DNA from: Candidatus Poribacteria bacterium
Lineage (GTDB): Bacteria; Poribacteria; WGA-4E; GCA-2687025
Direction of reading: 5' to 3'
DNA length: 64,000 bases
Assembly (NCBI GenBank): GCA_028818695.1
Contig: JAPPNK010000002.1
Location: 1 to 64,000 of the forward strand
The notes below the pieces were generated by a model, which made no database searches, was not told where the DNA came from, and saw only the letters and a program-made list of their open reading frames with translations. Of this stretch, positions 1-8,866 are shown in pieces. Both the position numbers and the translations under genes were made by a program. How positions within the stretch are numbered: the first letter of the stretch is position 1; each line of letters begins with the position of its first letter.

Positions 1-69
1 ATCCAGAGGCGCCGCAGAAACCGTCTGCGTTCGCCCAGGCGAATGTCCCAACTAAAGCGCTAAGGTCAG
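1..69 (+). repeat. MITE-like element copy A, right part only
   Basis: The window opens inside a copy of an intergenic element seen again near 3.1, 11.1, 14.7, 48.0 and 62.8 kb. It holds the outer part of the GCGGGAAT hairpin, the conserved core and the end AAGCGCTAAGGTCAG. The left part lies before position 1. The next 57 bases (70-126) have no gene and resemble the 3' flank of the broken paralog at 11.0 kb. Confidence 0.75.
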
Positions 70-126
70 AGCGTCCGACCTTCCGCCTTAAGTTGGGGCA
101 TGTCGGCGGACGGGGACGCCGCTTCA

Positions 127-1461
127 TCATTTCTGCGACTTCCCATACAGCCCCTTCCCGCCTGGATTCCGCCTAGCTTCAGAAAACATCGCGAAAGCCG
201 CCACAAACATCGCGAAAGCCGCTAGAGACATCGCTATCGCGCAAAGGTAGCCTTCCGCAGCTTTCCCTGCAGAAAAAAATTGCCAGACAGCCCCAAAGGA
301 AACCGCCGCCCCGATCGTCAGAAGGACGAAGCAGTGTCTGATATTCGAAGCGCGCTCGGAAGGCGTCTGCCAGTCCTGTATATTTGGAAAGTGCAGTTTG
401 ACCAACTCGTCTGCCGAGAAATTCATATGCTCATACCAAAACTGCGCGCTCTGTTGGGAAAGAACTTGAGCGGTCATCTTGACAGCTTCATGATTCTTTT
501 TTTCCGCCATCCTCTTCATGCGCCCCAGCTCCTGCCGATTCAACGCGTCAGTTGCTGACGCTTTCTTTTCCTCTTTCAACCGCAAGTGGAGCGCATCCCA
601 CAACAACCGATAACGCGCCGAGCGCGCGTCCGCCATCAGGGGAGAATCGCCCTCAATCGGCTCCAACTCAAACAGCTCCGATAGAAACGCCTCTTTAGGC
701 GTGGAATCTCGATGCTGAAACCAAAACTCCGCATCCTTTCTTTTGAGATCGTACAACAGATAAGGCTTTATAATGACCGATCGATAGACGTACATCCGCC
801 TCCAGTCGGCGGACAGCTCCCGCATAATGCGGCAGCGCGTTTCGCGCGCCGAGGCAATGATCGCAGGCTCGCCTGAAAGCGGAGCAAGATCAAGCTCTTG
901 CTCCAGTATCGCCATACGCCCTTCCCTCAGCTCCGGCAGCAGCGCCTCTTCAGGCGTGGAATCTCGATGTTGAAACCAGAACTCCGCGTCCTTTCTTGCG
1001 AGATCGCGCAACAGACCAGGCTTCACAACGGCTGCTTGATAAGCGTACATCTGCTCCCTGTTGGCGGACAGCTCCCTCATAATGCGGTAGCGCGTTTTGC
1101 GCGCGTCCGCCGTCAAGGGAGAATCGCCCTCAATCGGCTCCAACTCAAACAGCGCCGATAGAAACGCCTCTTCAGGCGTGGAATCTCGATGTTGAAACCA
1201 GAACTCCGCGTCCTTTCTTGCGAGATCGCGCAACAGACCTGGCTTCGTAACGGCAGATAGATCAGCGTACGTCCGCCTCCAGTCGGCGGACAACTCCTCC
1301 ATAATGCGGATGCGCGCTTCGCGGACTGCGCCAACGACTGCAGGTTCGCCTGAAAACGGAACAAGTCCAAGCTCCTGCTCCCGTATCGCCATGCGCCCTT
1401 CTCTGTGCGTCTGCTCAGGGATTTTTTCAACGTCGCGTATAATTTGATCGTCGTCGCGCAT
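127..1461 (-). CDS. Internally repeated protein with two C-terminal membrane segments
   Basis: I do not recognise this 444-residue protein. It has three near-identical repeats of about 75-85 residues, each with a core reading KDAEFWFQHRDSTPEEA preceded by RYRIMRELSA and KPGLLRDL. A fourth, degenerate copy (QFWYEHMNFSADELVKL) follows near residue 345. A charged linker precedes it, and two hydrophobic helices close the protein (about 378-425). It would sit in the membrane with the repeats on one side. The start is the ATG whose following residues (MRDDDQIIRDVEKIPEQ) are matched by a broken paralog at 10041, which also shares the 3' flank. The repeats are highly similar at DNA level, so copy-number change by recombination is likely. 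Function unknown. Confidence 0.75.
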   Translation of the reverse strand: MRDDDQIIRDVEKIPEQTHREGRMAIREQELGLVPFSGEPAVVGAVREARIRIMEELSADWRRTYADLSAVTKPGLLRDLARKDAEFWFQHRDSTPEEAFLSALFELEPIEGDSPLTADARKTRYRIMRELSANREQMYAYQAAVVKPGLLRDLARKDAEFWFQHRDSTPEEALLPELREGRMAILEQELDLAPLSGEPAIIASARETRCRIMRELSADWRRMYVYRSVIIKPYLLYDLKRKDAEFWFQHRDSTPKEAFLSELFELEPIEGDSPLMADARSARYRLLWDALHLRLKEEKKASATDALNRQELGRMKRMAEKKNHEAVKMTAQVLSQQSAQFWYEHMNFSADELVKLHFPNIQDWQTPSERASNIRHCFVLLTIGAAVSFGAVWQFFSAGKAAEGYLCAIAMSLAAFAMFVAAFAMFSEARRNPGGKGLYGKSQK

Positions 1462-1503
1462 ACGATGTCCTTTGAGCCGCCTTCGTCCGCGCCCCGCTTG
1501 AGA

Positions 1504-1878
1504 TCAAGCCTTCTCTAGCGCCTCCTCAGCCCGCGTCATGACAACATCGATCATCCGCTCGTCAACGCCCAGCGGAGCTGTCAGCCGCGTTTCCACCTCC
1601 GGATACAACGCCGCCGCCGCCCGCGTCATGCGCGGTATGTCGCTCTGCGAATGCCGCCCTGGCGACAAAAAATACGGATGCACCACAACCCGCTCCGCCC
1701 CTTGCGACACGCACGCCTCAAACGCCTGCTCCAACGTCGGCTCCGCCAGCTCCATATGCGCCGCCTCAACAATGTCATAGACGCCGCGCGCCCGCGCCCG
1801 TTCGGCGACCGTCTCAAGCATCTCATTCGCCGCGCTCCGCTTGCTCCCATGATCGATCAGTATCAACGCCGTTCGCAT
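1504..1878 (-). CDS. CbiX/SirB-family sirohydrochlorin chelatase-like protein
   Basis: At 124 residues this has the size of the single-domain CbiXS class, which inserts cobalt or iron into sirohydrochlorin for cobalamin or siroheme. The metal-site histidine lies in LIDHGSKR (His10), and the second cluster in VVVHPYFLSPGRHSQSD supplies His67 and His76. The fold is the soluble half-chelatase type, which works as a dimer. No other tetrapyrrole gene lies nearby: the next gene upstream is an oxidoreductase on the same strand 24 bases away. Cobalt or iron specificity cannot be read from the sequence, so no symbol is given. Confidence 0.85.
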   Translation of the reverse strand: MRTALILIDHGSKRSAANEMLETVAERARARGVYDIVEAAHMELAEPTLEQAFEACVSQGAERVVVHPYFLSPGRHSQSDIPRMTRAAAALYPEVETRLTAPLGVDERMIDVVMTRAEEALEKA

Positions 1879-1902
1879 GTTTGCTCCGTTCCTTTCGTTT
1901 GG

Positions 1903-2922
1903 TTAAAGCCGCAGCAGCCGCCCTGTCTGAATCGACTCGATCTCTTTCCAGCAAAGAGCGAGCGAATCGCGCGCCGAACGCCCCGACAGAAGCGTCGGCT
2001 CCGCGTCGTTCACAATGCAATCGATGGCGTACTGAATCTCCTGTGCGAACCCGTCCGTTTCAGGCGGGCTGATCTGTTCTACCCCTTCGTCTGTGATGAC
2101 CTTAACGACAGGCGGGTCCCAAGAGGAGTTGTGCGCGACAGTCGCATCCTCAAAGTAAAGCTCGTACCCATGCTCAAAGGGGCGCCCGCGCTTTGCGATC
2201 GCTCCGCTCTGGCAGGAAATCGACAGCCCGCGCTCCTCGTAGAGATACTGCGTCGAGACATACTGCGCATACCGCCCCCGCGCCAAGACGCCCGTCGAGA
2301 AGACGGCGTCCGGCATCCCGATCAGGTAGTTTAGAAAATCGGCGTCATGGATATGCAGGTCGATGCCGGGTCCGCCCGACTTGTCCAGCCCTTCAAGCCA
2401 GCTGTCGCTCCAGTCTGGCGCCGAGATGATGCGTTTGAAGTTGCCGCCAATCAGTTTCCCATGCTTTCCGCTTTCAATCGCCTCCTTTAAGTAGGCAAAC
2501 TGGGGCCAAAAGCGCAGCACCTGCCCGACGAGAAACTTTTTGCCGGACGCTTCAGCCGCCCGCGTCATTTCGTCCGCGTCGGCGAGCTCAACCGCAATCG
2601 GCTTTTCCAACAGAACATGCTTCCCCGCCTGGAACGCTGCGATCGCGACCTCTTTATGGAGCGCAGTCGGCAGACAGATGTCGACCAGATCGATGTCGGG
2701 ATCGGCAAGCATGTCGCGGTAGTCCCGGTATTTTTTAATGTTGGAAAGGTCGACGTTTCCGCCCCGCCCGCCGAAGTTTCCCTGTATGCCGCTCCAGTCC
2801 CCGGCAAGTTTTGTCTCGCTGCGCGTGCAGATCGCCGTCGCCTTTCCGCCGCTGACCGTCTGCGCAGCTTCCCAGTGCGTCTTACCCATGAACCCGATGC
2901 CGATTATCCCGATCCGTACCAT
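1903..2922 (-). CDS. Gfo/Idh/MocA family oxidoreductase
   Basis: A 339-residue cytosolic NAD(P)-dependent oxidoreductase of the glucose-fructose oxidoreductase / inositol dehydrogenase family. The N-terminal Rossmann fold shows GIGFMG at residues 8-13. The EKP signature is at 106-108 (VLLEKPIAVE). The C-terminal substrate domain contains GGPGIDLHIHDADFLNYL, the usual position of the catalytic Asp/His pair. Members oxidise or reduce sugars, inositols and amino sugars; the substrate here is unknown. It is followed on the same strand by the CbiX-like gene. Four more members of this family lie in the window. Confidence 0.9.
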   Translation of the reverse strand: MVRIGIIGIGFMGKTHWEAAQTVSGGKATAICTRSETKLAGDWSGIQGNFGGRGGNVDLSNIKKYRDYRDMLADPDIDLVDICLPTALHKEVAIAAFQAGKHVLLEKPIAVELADADEMTRAAEASGKKFLVGQVLRFWPQFAYLKEAIESGKHGKLIGGNFKRIISAPDWSDSWLEGLDKSGGPGIDLHIHDADFLNYLIGMPDAVFSTGVLARGRYAQYVSTQYLYEERGLSISCQSGAIAKRGRPFEHGYELYFEDATVAHNSSWDPPVVKVITDEGVEQISPPETDGFAQEIQYAIDCIVNDAEPTLLSGRSARDSLALCWKEIESIQTGRLLRL

Positions 2923-3055
2923 CGCCCCGCCTTCCGCCTAGCCCAATTCTGCGTCTTTTGCGCTTCATGATATGATACCGCATTTATACCCCCTTTCACA
3001 TGCGCAGTTCCCGCATGGCGGTCAGGTTGACGATGCCTTTTTCCCATCAGTAAAG

Positions 3056-3190
3056 GGTTTGTTCGTTCTATTTATGGGAAAAGGCGGCGCCAACCAGGCC
3101 GTCATTCCCGCGCAAGCGGGAATCCAGAGGCGCCGCAGAAACCGTCCACGTTCGCCCAGACGAGTGTCCCCACTAAAGCGCTAAGGTCAG
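3056..3190 (+). repeat. MITE-like element copy B, left end lost
   Basis: It reads TTCGTTCTATTTATGGGAAAAGGC, then the CGTCATTCCCGC...GCGGGAATCCAG hairpin, the GCCGCAGAAACCGTCC core and the end AAGCGCTAAGGTCAG. The outer left terminus is missing or scrambled. It lies in the 337-base gap between the oxidoreductase and the Rieske gene, directly upstream of a likely promoter; nothing else is seen in that gap. Confidence 0.75.
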
Positions 3191-3200
3191 AGAACGGCAG

Positions 3201-3229
3201 TTGCAATTAAACCGCATCCGACATATCAT
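3201..3229 (+). promoter_or_regulatory. Likely sigma70-type promoter for the Rieske gene
   Basis: TTGCAA (3201-3206) and TATCAT (3224-3229) are separated by 17 bases, 31 bases before the ATG at 3260. They begin 11 bases after the end of repeat copy B. The start itself has a GAAAGG-like ribosome site at good distance. Confidence 0.5.
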
Positions 3230-3259
3230 GTATGCGTATGAAAGTGAGAAAGGCGAACA

Positions 3260-5092
3260 ATGAGCTCCAATATCCATTACGACGCCCCCGATTCATTTTT
3301 TGCAATTGACGAATCCGCCGTCGCCGAGCTGGACGAAGAGCTGACCTACCACCCGCTCTGCCGCGCCGACGAATTTGAAGAGGGCGAGGGCAAACCGTTC
3401 CATGTGGACGGCTTCCATATCGCCGTCTTTCGATACGCCGACAATTACTACGCTGTCGACAACCGCTGCCCGCATATGGGGTATCCCATGTCGGAGGGCA
3501 GCGTGCGGGACGGCGTTCTCATCTGCCACTGGCACCACTGGGAATTCGACCTGCGCACCGGCGGTTGCTTCCTCTCCTTTGGCGACGACCTAAAAGCGTT
3601 TCCCATCAAGGTTGAAGACGGCATGGTCTCCGTCGGGCTGTCGAGCGGGGAAAAGGAAGCGGCGCGCAAACGGCTCATCCACCGCGGAAAACGGCAGCTG
3701 GTTCAGGGACTCAAAGACCGCAGCCCGTTTCTGATTGCGAAGGCGGTTGCGGCTCTGCGCGACGCCGGCGCCTCCGCCAAAGAGATCATCCACCAGGGCC
3801 TCTACTACGGCGCCAACAAAACAAACGACGGCTGGTCATCCGGCGTCGCCATACTCGCCATCGCCGCGAATATGTGGGACGACATCGACCCTGCCGACCA
3901 GAACCTGTTCTTGGTGCATGGTTTGACCCAGACGAGCCGCCGCACAACAGGAAGCTCGCGCCGTCCCCGTTCTCCTTTCCCCAGAACCAATAATGAACAT
4001 GAGAAAAAGCAGCTGTTCCGATGGTTCCGATACTTCATCCGCAAGCGGGATGTCGGCGCGGCGGAGCGCATTTTAATCACCATCTTTGACCGCGGATACT
4101 CCAAAGAGGAGATCGCCCATTTTGTGTATTCCGCCGCAACCGACTACTATTTCACAGGCGACGGGCATGCGCTCGACTTTGCGAACAAATGCTTCGAATC
4201 GCTGCATTATCTGGACTGGGCGGGCGCGCAGGAGATTCTGCGCCCCATTGTCGTCGATCTCGCCCGGCGGACGCGGCATGAGGAGACCTCGCGCTGGGCG
4301 GACGCCGTCCCTGTTCTGAGAAACGTCTTCGGGCGCCTGGATGAGATTTGGAAGGAAAATCAAGCGAACCGCGCCGATCTGGACATACCCGCATTCGCGC
4401 AGCGGATGCTCCAAGACGACTTCCGCGAAATCGTCAGCGAGGTTGAGGAAAAGCTGCGCGAAGGAGTGGAGCCGGCCGACATCTGCAGAGCGATGACCTA
4501 CGCGGGAGCCGTCCGCATCGTCCGTTTCCACCTGAAGAACGAAGGCGACTGGCACGATGTCGCTAACCTGTACTCATACGCCCATGCGCTCTACCGCGCG
4601 TTCCATGACGCTCCAAGCAAAGAGCTGTTGCGCGGCGTCTTCCACGGCGCGGTCTATTTGACGATGCTGCGCTGGTTGAACATGCCCTCCGCGCGCGTCC
4701 CGAGGCGGGACCAGCGGCTCGATGAAACCTTTGAAAACTCCAAGCAGATGTTAGACCGTCTGCAGGAGTTTGCCGATTTCCAAAAGGTCCTGGACGCTGA
4801 AATTCTTGTGAGCCAGTATCTGGAAGAGGGGCGGGATGTCGGAGCCTTGAAGCGCGCCCTGGCGCATATCACGCTGCGGGAGGACGCTGAACTTCACATG
4901 TTCCAGGTTCTGGAGGTCGCGTTCCGACACTACGACCTCGCGGAGACCTTTGAAGAAAAGCGAACGCATCTGCTGGCGGCGACGCGCTATATCGCCGCTC
5001 AAAAGGCGATGAAGAACATTCTCTGGTCGACCGAAAACGCGGAACGGCTGCAGCGGGGCGAATTGTTGAGCGAGCGGAACGACGATGAATAA
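3260..5092 (+). CDS. Rieske [2Fe-2S] protein with a long helical C-terminal domain
   Basis: In this 610-residue protein, residues 30-130 form a Rieske domain. Box I is CPHMG (Cys70, His72) and box II is CHWHHWEFD (Cys89, His92). The boxes lack the extra cysteine pair of respiratory Rieske proteins, so this is the soluble oxygenase/ferredoxin type. The remaining 450 or so residues are mostly helical, with no motif that I know. No catalytic mononuclear-iron motif of ring-hydroxylating oxygenases is evident, so calling it an oxygenase is not justified. It is the first gene of a rightward run; the glycosyl-phosphate transferase follows after 35 bases. Confidence 0.8.
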   Translation: MSSNIHYDAPDSFFAIDESAVAELDEELTYHPLCRADEFEEGEGKPFHVDGFHIAVFRYADNYYAVDNRCPHMGYPMSEGSVRDGVLICHWHHWEFDLRTGGCFLSFGDDLKAFPIKVEDGMVSVGLSSGEKEAARKRLIHRGKRQLVQGLKDRSPFLIAKAVAALRDAGASAKEIIHQGLYYGANKTNDGWSSGVAILAIAANMWDDIDPADQNLFLVHGLTQTSRRTTGSSRRPRSPFPRTNNEHEKKQLFRWFRYFIRKRDVGAAERILITIFDRGYSKEEIAHFVYSAATDYYFTGDGHALDFANKCFESLHYLDWAGAQEILRPIVVDLARRTRHEETSRWADAVPVLRNVFGRLDEIWKENQANRADLDIPAFAQRMLQDDFREIVSEVEEKLREGVEPADICRAMTYAGAVRIVRFHLKNEGDWHDVANLYSYAHALYRAFHDAPSKELLRGVFHGAVYLTMLRWLNMPSARVPRRDQRLDETFENSKQMLDRLQEFADFQKVLDAEILVSQYLEEGRDVGALKRALAHITLREDAELHMFQVLEVAFRHYDLAETFEEKRTHLLAATRYIAAQKAMKNILWSTENAERLQRGELLSERNDDE

Positions 5093-5127
5093 AGGTCTCT
5101 TGAACACATGAACAGCCGCTGACCGCG

Positions 5128-6150
5128 ATGCTGACAATCGCCGCCACCACGGGAATCATCGCGCTGACGGCTAGCTGGGCCGCTCTGAAGCTCGCGCGTC
5201 GAATGGGCTGGTTTGCGCAGAAGAACTCGCGCACAATCCACCGCCTGCCGACGCCGCAGCTGGGCGGGGTTGCTGTCGCAGCGGCGTTCATCATTGGAAC
5301 GGCCGCATACGGCGTCTATGCGGGCGGATTTTCCGTCTTTCTGATCGGTCTCATGGTCGGCTTTGCGTTGATGACAGCTGTCGGCTTGATTGACGACGCG
5401 CGCGGTCTAGCCCCTTGGCAGAAACTGGCGGGTCAAGCTGCGGCCGCCGCGGTCATCGCCGCCGCGCAGGGAGGATTCGCCCTGCCGGAGCCAATCTCCC
5501 GCGCGTTGCCCGCCTTCATTGAAACGCCGCTTCAGTACAGCTTGGCGCTGTTCTGGATCGTCGGCGCGACGAACGCTTTGAATCTGATTGACGGCGCGGA
5601 CGGCCTTGCGTCGGGAGCGGCGTTGGCGGCGGCGGCTGCGCTGGCGGCCGCCGCGGGCGTCTCGAATATGGGCGCCGAAGCGTTCGTCGCCGTTCTGCTG
5701 TTTGCCGGCGTCCTTGGCTTCTTGCCGTTCAATCTGCCGACCGCGAAAATGTTTCTGGGAGACGCCGGGGCGCTCTCCATCGGCTGCGCGCTCGGCGCGA
5801 TCGCGTTGAAAGTATGCTTTCAGCAAACGGAGAACATGGCTCTCTACATCTTTCCGCTCACCGCGCTGAGCCTCCCGATCTTCGACACGGCAGCGGCGAT
5901 TGTTCGGCGGCGCGGACGATGGGCGAAGGCGGACAAGTCGCATATTCACCACCGTCTCTTCAAGCTCGGCTGGTCGCCCGCCAAGACGGCAGGGTCGCTC
6001 GCGCTTTCGAGCGCCGTATTCGCAGCCGCAGGGGCGGCGGCGGCGCGCCTCCAAAGCGCTCCCTTAGCGCTCGCCGCGGCCGCGGTCAGCTTCGGCTTCT
6101 GGCTGTTTCTCTACCATGCCCCAAGACGAAAATCGAGACCCGCGCGTTAA
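5128..6150 (+). CDS. Glycosyl-phosphate transferase of the MraY/WecA (GT4) family
   Basis: A 340-residue integral membrane protein with about ten hydrophobic segments. It would transfer a sugar-1-phosphate onto undecaprenyl phosphate, the first step of a surface glycan. Family landmarks appear in order: VGLIDDARGL (Asp89-Asp90), the NALNLIDGADGLASG loop near 150, FLGDAGALSIG near 210, and a cytosolic HIHHRLFKLGWS motif near 272, which is the HIHH signature of WecA-like rather than MraY enzymes. The next gene, a glycosyltransferase, begins at or before its stop, so the two are translationally linked. Confidence 0.9.
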   Translation: MLTIAATTGIIALTASWAALKLARRMGWFAQKNSRTIHRLPTPQLGGVAVAAAFIIGTAAYGVYAGGFSVFLIGLMVGFALMTAVGLIDDARGLAPWQKLAGQAAAAAVIAAAQGGFALPEPISRALPAFIETPLQYSLALFWIVGATNALNLIDGADGLASGAALAAAAALAAAAGVSNMGAEAFVAVLLFAGVLGFLPFNLPTAKMFLGDAGALSIGCALGAIALKVCFQQTENMALYIFPLTALSLPIFDTAAAIVRRRGRWAKADKSHIHHRLFKLGWSPAKTAGSLALSSAVFAAAGAAAARLQSAPLALAAAAVSFGFWLFLYHAPRRKSRPAR

Positions 6151-6151
6151 C

Positions 6152-7333
6152 ATGAAACGCATCCGAGCGCTGCGCATCATCACACGTTATATCAAAGGCG
6201 GAGCCGACCGAAACGTATTCCACTCCATCAACGCGCTCTTAAAAACAGGCAGGTATGAGATCGACCTCATCGCCGGGCGCGATTCAGACCGCGACTTTCT
6301 CAAACAATTCAACAATGTGCGCATACATCTGCTCGACAGTCTCGTGCGCGACATCTCTCCGATGAACGACCTGAAGGCGCTCTGGCAGATCTACCGCATC
6401 GTCAAACAAAATCGATACCGCATTGTGCATACGCACACCGCAAAGGCAGGTTTTCTCGGCAGAATCGCCGCGCAGAAGGCGAACGCGCCTTGCGTCATCC
6501 ACGGCGTCCATGGCGTCACGTTCCATCCAAACCTCCCATGGATGCGCAACCAGCTCTACATGGCGCTGGAGCGCTGGGCGGGAAGGCGCACCGACTGCTT
6601 CGTCTCCGTCGGCAAGGAGCTGACGCAGGTCTATCTTGAAGCGGGCGTCGGACGGCCGGAGCAATACCGCCTCATACGCAGCGGCATGGAGCTGGAGCGA
6701 TTCATTGAAGCGGGGCAAAACCAAGCGCAGATACGTTCCGAAATGCGCCGAAGTCTAGGCTTTGAGAACGACCACATCCTCATCGGCCTTGTCGGGAGGC
6801 TTGAACCGCCGAAAGGCTGCCATGCGTTTCTAGACGCCGCGGCAAAGCTGTCGCAGACCCGCCCCAACGCGCGCTTCTTGGTTGTCGGCGACGGGTCGCT
6901 GCGCGGACAGCTCCAGGAACGCGCGAGACGAAACGGCTTACACAAAACGACCCGCTTCGCCGGCTACCGCAACGACATCCATCATGTCATGGCTTCTTTA
7001 GACGCCCTCGCCATCTGCTCAACGATAGAGGGTCTGCCGCAGGTCGCCGTTCAAGCGGCGGCGGTCGGAATACCGATTGCGGCGTTCCGCGCAGTGGGCG
7101 TCTCGGAGGCGGTGAAGGACGGCGTCAACGGCTACACCGTCGAAATCGGCGACACAGAGGCGTTAACCGAAAGGCTCTCGGAGATCGCAGCCGACCTGGA
7201 AACGGCTCGAAAGATGGGCTTAAAAGGACGCAAAATCGTCGGCAGCGAATGGACAATCGCCTGCCAGCAAGCGAAGACGGTGGAGCTGTATGAAGAGATG
7301 GAGCGTCGGTTCCTCGCCGCAGATGACACATAA
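6152..7333 (+). CDS. GT4-family glycosyltransferase
   Basis: A 393-residue GT-B fold glycosyltransferase, probably adding a sugar to the lipid-linked intermediate made by the preceding enzyme. The N-terminal domain has the donor-side glycine motif TRYIKGGADRNV and the HTHTAKAGFLGRI stretch. The C-terminal domain has LVGRLEPPKGCHAF, FLVVGDGSLRGQL and STIEGLPQVAVQAAAVGIP, the E-x7-E nucleotide-sugar region of group 1 transferases. I took the ATG at 6152, which gives a normal N-terminus; an in-frame ATG at 6116 would add 12 residues and overlap the previous gene. It overlaps the next gene by 11 bases. Confidence 0.9.
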   Translation: MKRIRALRIITRYIKGGADRNVFHSINALLKTGRYEIDLIAGRDSDRDFLKQFNNVRIHLLDSLVRDISPMNDLKALWQIYRIVKQNRYRIVHTHTAKAGFLGRIAAQKANAPCVIHGVHGVTFHPNLPWMRNQLYMALERWAGRRTDCFVSVGKELTQVYLEAGVGRPEQYRLIRSGMELERFIEAGQNQAQIRSEMRRSLGFENDHILIGLVGRLEPPKGCHAFLDAAAKLSQTRPNARFLVVGDGSLRGQLQERARRNGLHKTTRFAGYRNDIHHVMASLDALAICSTIEGLPQVAVQAAAVGIPIAAFRAVGVSEAVKDGVNGYTVEIGDTEALTERLSEIAADLETARKMGLKGRKIVGSEWTIACQQAKTVELYEEMERRFLAADDT

Positions 7334-8834
7334 AACGCTGTCTCTTTTTCTAGTCGGATGGTCGCTCCTGAACGCCGCCCCGCCGGCGAATGCCCGCCCT
7401 CTCCCGCTCAAGGAGAACGCATGGCGGCTGCTGCGGTCCGCGTCCGTTCTGCAGCCCGAACTCCGCATGTTCATTCAGCCGCAGTTTGAGGAGGCGTTTC
7501 TCAACATCAACCCGATAGGAGACAGCGCCCGCGCCGAACAAATCCGCCAATACCAACGCCGCTTTAAAGAGCCGAACCGCGGCGTTGTTTCGGTTAAAAC
7601 AAAACAGGCAGACCTGTTCGCCGACATCGGCCTCCAAACGGACGCCCTCGTCCGAGACGGCGACGGCGGAGGAAAGCGGCTAGCCGTCCTTTCGCTGCGC
7701 GCGTTAGCAGGCGCCGACTTCCAAAACGGATGGACGGCCGCCTTCGAGATCGACTCCCGCATAGAGCGGGGCGACGCCGACATCAGCCCCTACCTCCATG
7801 AAAACGACACGGGCAGATACGCCTCGTCGCGTACGCCAAACGTCTTACGCTCCGATCTCAGCTGGCGGCGCGGCGTGTTTCGGCTAACCATCGGGCGGCA
7901 GGAGGCAAACTGGGGTCCAGGGTTGCGGCATGGCTTAATTTTGTCAAAGAACGCCGGACCTGCGCCGACGCTCAAAGGCGAGGCGCTGATCGGCAAGGCG
8001 CGTTTCACGGCGCTGATCGCGTCTCTCATCGGACCTGAAACGGAGGGCGGAAGCCGCGCGCCAAAATACCTAGCGGCGCATCGCGTCGAGTTTTCCCCCG
8101 CGCCATGGCTGACAGCGGCCGTCTCCGAATCGGTCGTTTGGATCAACCAGTTCGACCTGAAATATCTGAATCCGCTGGACATTTTTTATTTAGACACAGA
8201 GCCTGTCCATCCTGACAACCGGAACTTAGGCATCGAGTTGAGCGTTTTTCCCGCGCGGAATCTGCAGCTATACGCCGAAGCGCTGATAGACGATTTTCAG
8301 CCGCAGGAGGGAGCCTCCGCCTTCAAGTCATGGGGAACGAAAGGCGGCGCGCGAATCGGGGCGTTCTGGACGGAGCCGTTTCAGCTGAAAAACGCGGACG
8401 TCTGGGCGGAGACGCTCTTCATCAACCAGTACGCCTACACCCACAAACGCGCGGGAGCCGAATACGCCCACCGCGGCTTGCATCTAGGGCATCCCGCCGG
8501 GCCGGATGTTTTGGAGACGGCCGTCCGCGCCTCGTACTGGTGGACGGCGCGCGTCAAGAGCGAGGCGGAATGGACCCGCGCGCGAAAAGGAGAAGGCTCC
8601 CTCTTGAAGCCGCATGACCCGAAAGGTCCAAGCGAATGGGGATCTGCGGGAAAACTGCTGTCAGGCGTCATCGAAACGGCAAACCGATGGACCGCCGCGC
8701 TAGAATACAGCGTCGTCGAAGGTTTTTTTGCGCGGCTGGCGTTCAGCGGCGTCCATCGTCAAAACGCAGACCATACGCCTCAAAAACGCGCCCATTCAAC
8801 GCAGGCGCGCCTTGTCTTGGGCTATAATAATTGA
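7323..8834 (+). CDS. Wzi-like capsule assembly outer membrane protein
   Basis: A 503-residue exported protein. From the ATG at 7323 the first 25 or so residues form a signal peptide (LSLFLVGWSLLNAAPPANA); an earlier in-frame ATG at 7290 would bury it. The body has alternating beta-strand character, with GRQEANWGPGLRHGLILS, which resembles the conserved GRQ-x-x-WGPG stretch of the Wzi family (outer membrane barrels that hold capsule on the cell surface). It starts inside the stop region of the glycosyltransferase, so it belongs to the same operon. The match rests on that motif and on overall barrel character. Confidence 0.75.
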   Translation: MTHKTLSLFLVGWSLLNAAPPANARPLPLKENAWRLLRSASVLQPELRMFIQPQFEEAFLNINPIGDSARAEQIRQYQRRFKEPNRGVVSVKTKQADLFADIGLQTDALVRDGDGGGKRLAVLSLRALAGADFQNGWTAAFEIDSRIERGDADISPYLHENDTGRYASSRTPNVLRSDLSWRRGVFRLTIGRQEANWGPGLRHGLILSKNAGPAPTLKGEALIGKARFTALIASLIGPETEGGSRAPKYLAAHRVEFSPAPWLTAAVSESVVWINQFDLKYLNPLDIFYLDTEPVHPDNRNLGIELSVFPARNLQLYAEALIDDFQPQEGASAFKSWGTKGGARIGAFWTEPFQLKNADVWAETLFINQYAYTHKRAGAEYAHRGLHLGHPAGPDVLETAVRASYWWTARVKSEAEWTRARKGEGSLLKPHDPKGPSEWGSAGKLLSGVIETANRWTAALEYSVVEGFFARLAFSGVHRQNADHTPQKRAHSTQARLVLGYNN

Positions 8835-8866
8835 CTGCAGCGTTGTTTTAAGGGAGCCTGTTCGAT

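Noticed and set aside
8824-8829. TATAAT before the epimerase gene as a promoter
   Set aside because: No -35 element lies at a workable distance; the match lies at the 3' end of the Wzi-like gene and could be chance.
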